Assembly (NCBI GenBank): GCA_028275425.1 | Contig: JAPWUT010000064.1 | Coordinates: 1 to 8,464 of the forward strand | Direction: 5' to 3' | Length of the DNA: 8,464 bases | Source of the DNA: Anaerolineae bacterium | GTDB taxonomy: Bacteria; Chloroflexota; Anaerolineae; SpSt-600 | Shown here: piece by piece, positions 6,477 to 8,464 of the stretch | How positions within the stretch are numbered: the first letter of the stretch is position 1 | Layout: the number at the start of each line of letters is the position of its first letter | Notes under the pieces: generated by a model | What the model saw: the letters and a program-made list of their open reading frames with translations, nothing else | Database searches by the model: none | Told to the model about the DNA's origin: nothing | Program-made: the position numbers and the translations under genes

Positions 6477-7139
6477 ATGAGGGGGAAAAGCTGGTGGGCA
6501 GGTCTGGTTCTGGTGGCTGCTCTAACCGCGGCTTGCGCCCGGCCCACGCCCGAACCGGCTTTCTGGATGGTGCCATGCCCCAACCTTCCCCCCGAAACCC
6601 CTCAGCCCGCCCCGGCGGAAGCCCTGGAGAAGCTCCCGGTTATCCCAACGGACACCCCGGTAGAGATTGGGAATTTCATCGTCCGGGTGGGCAACCTCCG
6701 ATGGACCTATGAGTATTTTGATCCCTACACCGGCAAGCCTGCCCGCAGCAAATGCCCATGGCTTTCCTTTGAATGGGAAGCCCGAAGGAAAACTGCCGAC
6801 GAGGGCTCATTCAATCCACTGTTCCTAACAGGGGCCGGACCCACAACGCTGGGGATCCAGCTCTATCTGGGTATCGGCCGCTTCCGCGGGCCGGACGTCC
6901 TGGCGGAGTGGGAAGCCTGGGACCCCGATCCCGAACGGAAGGGGGAGGCAGGGGAGGGGTATAGATGCCGCTGTCTTGTCCACGCGCGCCCGGAGTGGGA
7001 TCCCCAGTGGCTGGTGATCCACGCCAGCCGCGGAGCCGGCGGGCTGTTGCTCCCCATCCCTATCACGCTCTCGGAACCCATCGCGCGGGTTGAGGTCCCC
7101 CACCACCCCCGGAGCGCTGACGGCGATGGCGAGCGATAG
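6477..7139 (+). CDS. Predicted lipoprotein of unknown function
   Basis: 220 residues. The N-terminus is a lipoprotein signal peptide: basic RGK, hydrophobic core at 6-18, and LTAAC at 16-20 with Cys20 as the lipidated residue. The -3 position is Thr instead of the usual Leu, so the lipobox is acceptable but not ideal. A Pro-rich spacer (about 33-48) follows. The rest looks like a beta-rich extracellular domain, starting with IGNFIVRVGNLRW at 64-76. It contains Cys34, Cys93 and a CxC pair at 164/166, which could form disulfides or bind metal. The opening of the domain faintly recalls DUF4352-like (telokin-type) exported domains, but I do not claim this. AGGAGA at 6465-6470 supports the start. 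The gene begins 29 bases after the DUF438 gene and probably shares its transcript. The bases after its stop, 7140-7244, hold only a small GC hairpin without a T-tract. Confidence 0.7.
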   Translation: MRGKSWWAGLVLVAALTAACARPTPEPAFWMVPCPNLPPETPQPAPAEALEKLPVIPTDTPVEIGNFIVRVGNLRWTYEYFDPYTGKPARSKCPWLSFEWEARRKTADEGSFNPLFLTGAGPTTLGIQLYLGIGRFRGPDVLAEWEAWDPDPERKGEAGEGYRCRCLVHARPEWDPQWLVIHASRGAGGLLLPIPITLSEPIARVEVPHHPRSADGDGER

Positions 7140-7232
7140 GGGCTGAGAATCCACAACGCATGCAGGGGCTCCCGGTTCATCCGGCGGGCCTCCGGCCGAA
7201 GCGATTCCACCATCAGTTCTCAAACATTCTCT

Positions 7233-7239
7233 AAGGAGG
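7233..7239 (+). promoter_or_regulatory. Strong ribosome binding site before the frame-broken membrane protein
   Basis: AAGGAGG lies five bases before the ATG at 7245. The site is near ideal, whereas no good site precedes the ATG at 7394. This supports 7245 as the original start of the whole membrane protein. Confidence 0.75.
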
Positions 7240-7244
7240 CTGAC

Positions 7245-7394
7245 ATGAAAAAGACCCTCTTGCTTTTAGTCACCGCTTGGGAGGCGTTGCTGGTTGTGTT
7301 GCTGAGCCCACTTTCTGCCACCGGGCCCCTGGCCGGGCTGGGTCTGCGGACCGGTTGGGGCTGGACGAGGCCGGGCGGGTGGGCCGCATCGTGA
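7245..7394 (+). CDS. First transmembrane segment of a membrane protein, split off by a frameshift
   Basis: A 49-codon reading frame starts after a strong Shine-Dalgarno. Residues 4-23 form one transmembrane helix. From about residue 37 the translation turns into a Trp/Gly/Arg-rich stretch (TGWGWTRPGGWAA) typical of out-of-frame reading, and it ends at TGA 7392-7394. Over the same bases the -1 frame reads LGLDEAGRVGRIVMLYHS and continues without a break into the large membrane protein. One additional base near 7352-7354 (for example GGG instead of GG in accggttgggg) would join the two frames as RTGLGLDEAGR. I therefore read this as the N-terminal piece of the following gene. The alternative is a true 49-residue peptide translationally coupled to the next gene through the TGATG overlap at 7392-7396. 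Confidence 0.6.
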   Translation: MKKTLLLLVTAWEALLVVLLSPLSATGPLAGLGLRTGWGWTRPGGWAAS

Positions 7395-8464
7395 TGCTAT
7401 ACCATTCCTTGGCGGTTCCGTTCGTCGCCGCGCTGGTCTACCTGATCCTGGACGCGCTCCCCTTTGAGACACACATCTCCCAATTGGTCCAGCCTGCCAT
7501 CACTGCTGGCTATCTACTGACCAGCGTAGGTGGGCTGAGTTTCGCTTACTTGCGGGCGGGTTGGATCGCACATGGGGTCTTTCTGGTAGGCCTGAGTTTG
7601 ACCTTCTACGCTGGGGTTGTCCTCTGGTGGGGCCTATCCCCCTGGCGCTTGGCCCGTGGTGGGCTGCAAGAAGAAGGCGGATTAGCGCTCCGCTGGGCCT
7701 TCTGGCTTATGGCCCTCTACACCCTCATCTCCGCCGTAATCGGCGGGGCTGTGGGGGCCTACTTCGGAAACGGCTTCAAAGCCTTCCTGGCCGAAGACGT
7801 CTTGCGTGCAGAGCACGACCTCTTCCAGCGGGCCATTATCGCTCACTTACACATCATGCTCACGCTGATAGACGTGGCCTTGCTGCTCCTGATTGCTCGG
7901 CGGGTGGGCTTGGCAGGCTGGGCATACCAGGTGGCCGTGCCTATTATCATCGCCGGAACTACCATCACCGCCTTCGCCACTTGGAGCGTGATGGTCATTG
8001 AAAAGATTGCCCATAGAATCATCAACGTAGGTGCAGTAGTCCTGCTGGCCGGGGCTGCCATCGTTGCCCTATACGGGATGCAGGGCTTGGTCCGGGAACG
8101 GCGGGACCGTCCGGCGCTTTGGGCACTGCTGAGCGACCCCGTCCGCTTCGGGATGCTCTTCCACCTGCTCTTCGTCAACCTGGTGGTTACGGTTCCGGGT
8201 GTTTGGATGGCGCTGAATCTGGAGGCGGTGCGGGCAGGGGACCCAGCTTGGGAGCGTGCATTTGCCGTGGGCCACTGGCATGTCCTGGCGACCCTCTCAG
8301 CAGCAGTGGGACTTCTGTTAGTTGCAGACCGATTGGTAGTGCAAGGCTGGTTGCGGCAACTGATCGGCTGGGGTGTTCTGGTGGGCTCTACCGTGGCCTT
8401 CACAGCCGTCCAATTCTACATGTTCCGTAAACCCGGTCTGGCCCCAGCGCGGCCTGTCATCCTG
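7394..8464 (+). CDS. Polytopic membrane protein with HxH helices, resembling heme-copper oxidase/NO reductase subunit I; runs off the right edge
   Basis: 357 codons are seen from ATG 7394, still open at the window end. About ten hydrophobic helices are visible. Counting the split-off helix at 7245 as I, His4 (LYHSLAVP) falls in helix II, His151/His153 (AHLHIM) in helix VI and His294/His296 (GHWHV) in helix X. In heme-copper oxidases and NO reductases the His ligands sit in helices II, VI, VII and X, and helix X carries an HxH after Gly. The helix VII region (about 180-200) here has no His-His pair, so the CuB/FeB site would be incomplete or different. Other histidines are His141, His207 and His257. 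Residues 151-190 and 294-333 are related to each other. The family assignment is inferred from topology and motifs, and a novel membrane heme protein is also possible. The frame is broken upstream, so the gene may be inactive unless the break is a sequencing error. Confidence 0.55.
   Translation, partial: MLYHSLAVPFVAALVYLILDALPFETHISQLVQPAITAGYLLTSVGGLSFAYLRAGWIAHGVFLVGLSLTFYAGVVLWWGLSPWRLARGGLQEEGGLALRWAFWLMALYTLISAVIGGAVGAYFGNGFKAFLAEDVLRAEHDLFQRAIIAHLHIMLTLIDVALLLLIARRVGLAGWAYQVAVPIIIAGTTITAFATWSVMVIEKIAHRIINVGAVVLLAGAAIVALYGMQGLVRERRDRPALWALLSDPVRFGMLFHLLFVNLVVTVPGVWMALNLEAVRAGDPAWERAFAVGHWHVLATLSAAVGLLLVADRLVVQGWLRQLIGWGVLVGSTVAFTAVQFYMFRKPGLAPARPVIL
7844..8392 (+). repeat. Internal protein-level duplication in the HxH membrane protein
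   Basis: Residues 151-190 (bases 7844-7963) align without gaps to residues 294-333 (bases 8273-8392). I count 14 identities in 40: the HxH pair, TL, LLL, A, R, GW, Q, G and T. The offset is 143 residues, about four helices. That period matches the threefold pseudosymmetry of heme-copper oxidase subunit I, which is built of three four-helix arcs. The DNA itself is not repeated. Confidence 0.6.

Noticed and set aside
7182..7197. GC-rich hairpin after the lipoprotein gene as a terminator
   Set aside because: The stem is short and bulged and no run of T follows, so it does not look like an intrinsic terminator.
7320..7370. Programmed -1 ribosomal frameshifting
   Set aside because: No X-XXY-YYZ slippery heptamer lies in the reading phase of the upstream frame, and no clear downstream stem was seen. 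A one-base deletion is simpler.
7394..8464. NnrS-type heme/copper membrane protein
   Set aside because: The multi-helix, His-rich character is similar, but the HAHE and HALTVGAIG-type motifs I associate with NnrS are absent.

Overview
The window (8,464 bases, GC-rich, strong Shine-Dalgarno sites) comes from a bacterial chromosome. A UPF0182 membrane protein, a type II NADH dehydrogenase, hemerythrin-type proteins and a lipoprotein together suggest a Gram-positive-like or Chloroflexota-type lineage, possibly thermophilic. This placement is an inference from family distribution, not something the sequence proves. I see no rRNA, tRNA, CRISPR array, insertion sequence or phage gene.

Layout. (1) Bases 1-2528, minus strand: most of a large UPF0182 membrane protein whose C-terminus lies beyond the left edge. 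(2) 2529-2728: a divergent control region. It holds a good sigma-70-type promoter for the UPF0182 gene, an imperfect inverted repeat, and a weak candidate promoter for the plus-strand genes. (3) 2729-6447, plus strand: a compact cluster of five genes with overlaps or very short gaps. They encode a single-cluster ferredoxin, a hemerythrin-like HHE protein, a MoaD/ThiS-like ubiquitin-fold protein, a type II NADH:quinone oxidoreductase (NDH-2), and a DUF438-hemerythrin-PAS protein. (4) 6477-7139: an unrecognised lipoprotein, probably in the same transcript. (5) 7245 to the right edge: a polytopic membrane protein whose first transmembrane segment is in a different frame from the rest. The likely cause is a one-base deletion near 7352.

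How the genes may work together (inference). The cluster combines a ferredoxin and an NDH-2, which pass electrons to quinone, with two di-iron hemerythrin proteins, one linked to a PAS sensor domain. This suggests a membrane redox module that reacts to O2, NO or redox stress. The last membrane protein has histidines in helices spaced like helices II, VI and X of heme-copper oxidase/NO reductase catalytic subunits. It also has an internal duplication around HxH motifs, but lacks the His-His pair expected in helix VII. It may be a divergent heme-binding relative and a possible terminal partner of the module. This protein, with its frameshift, is the most interesting item in the window.
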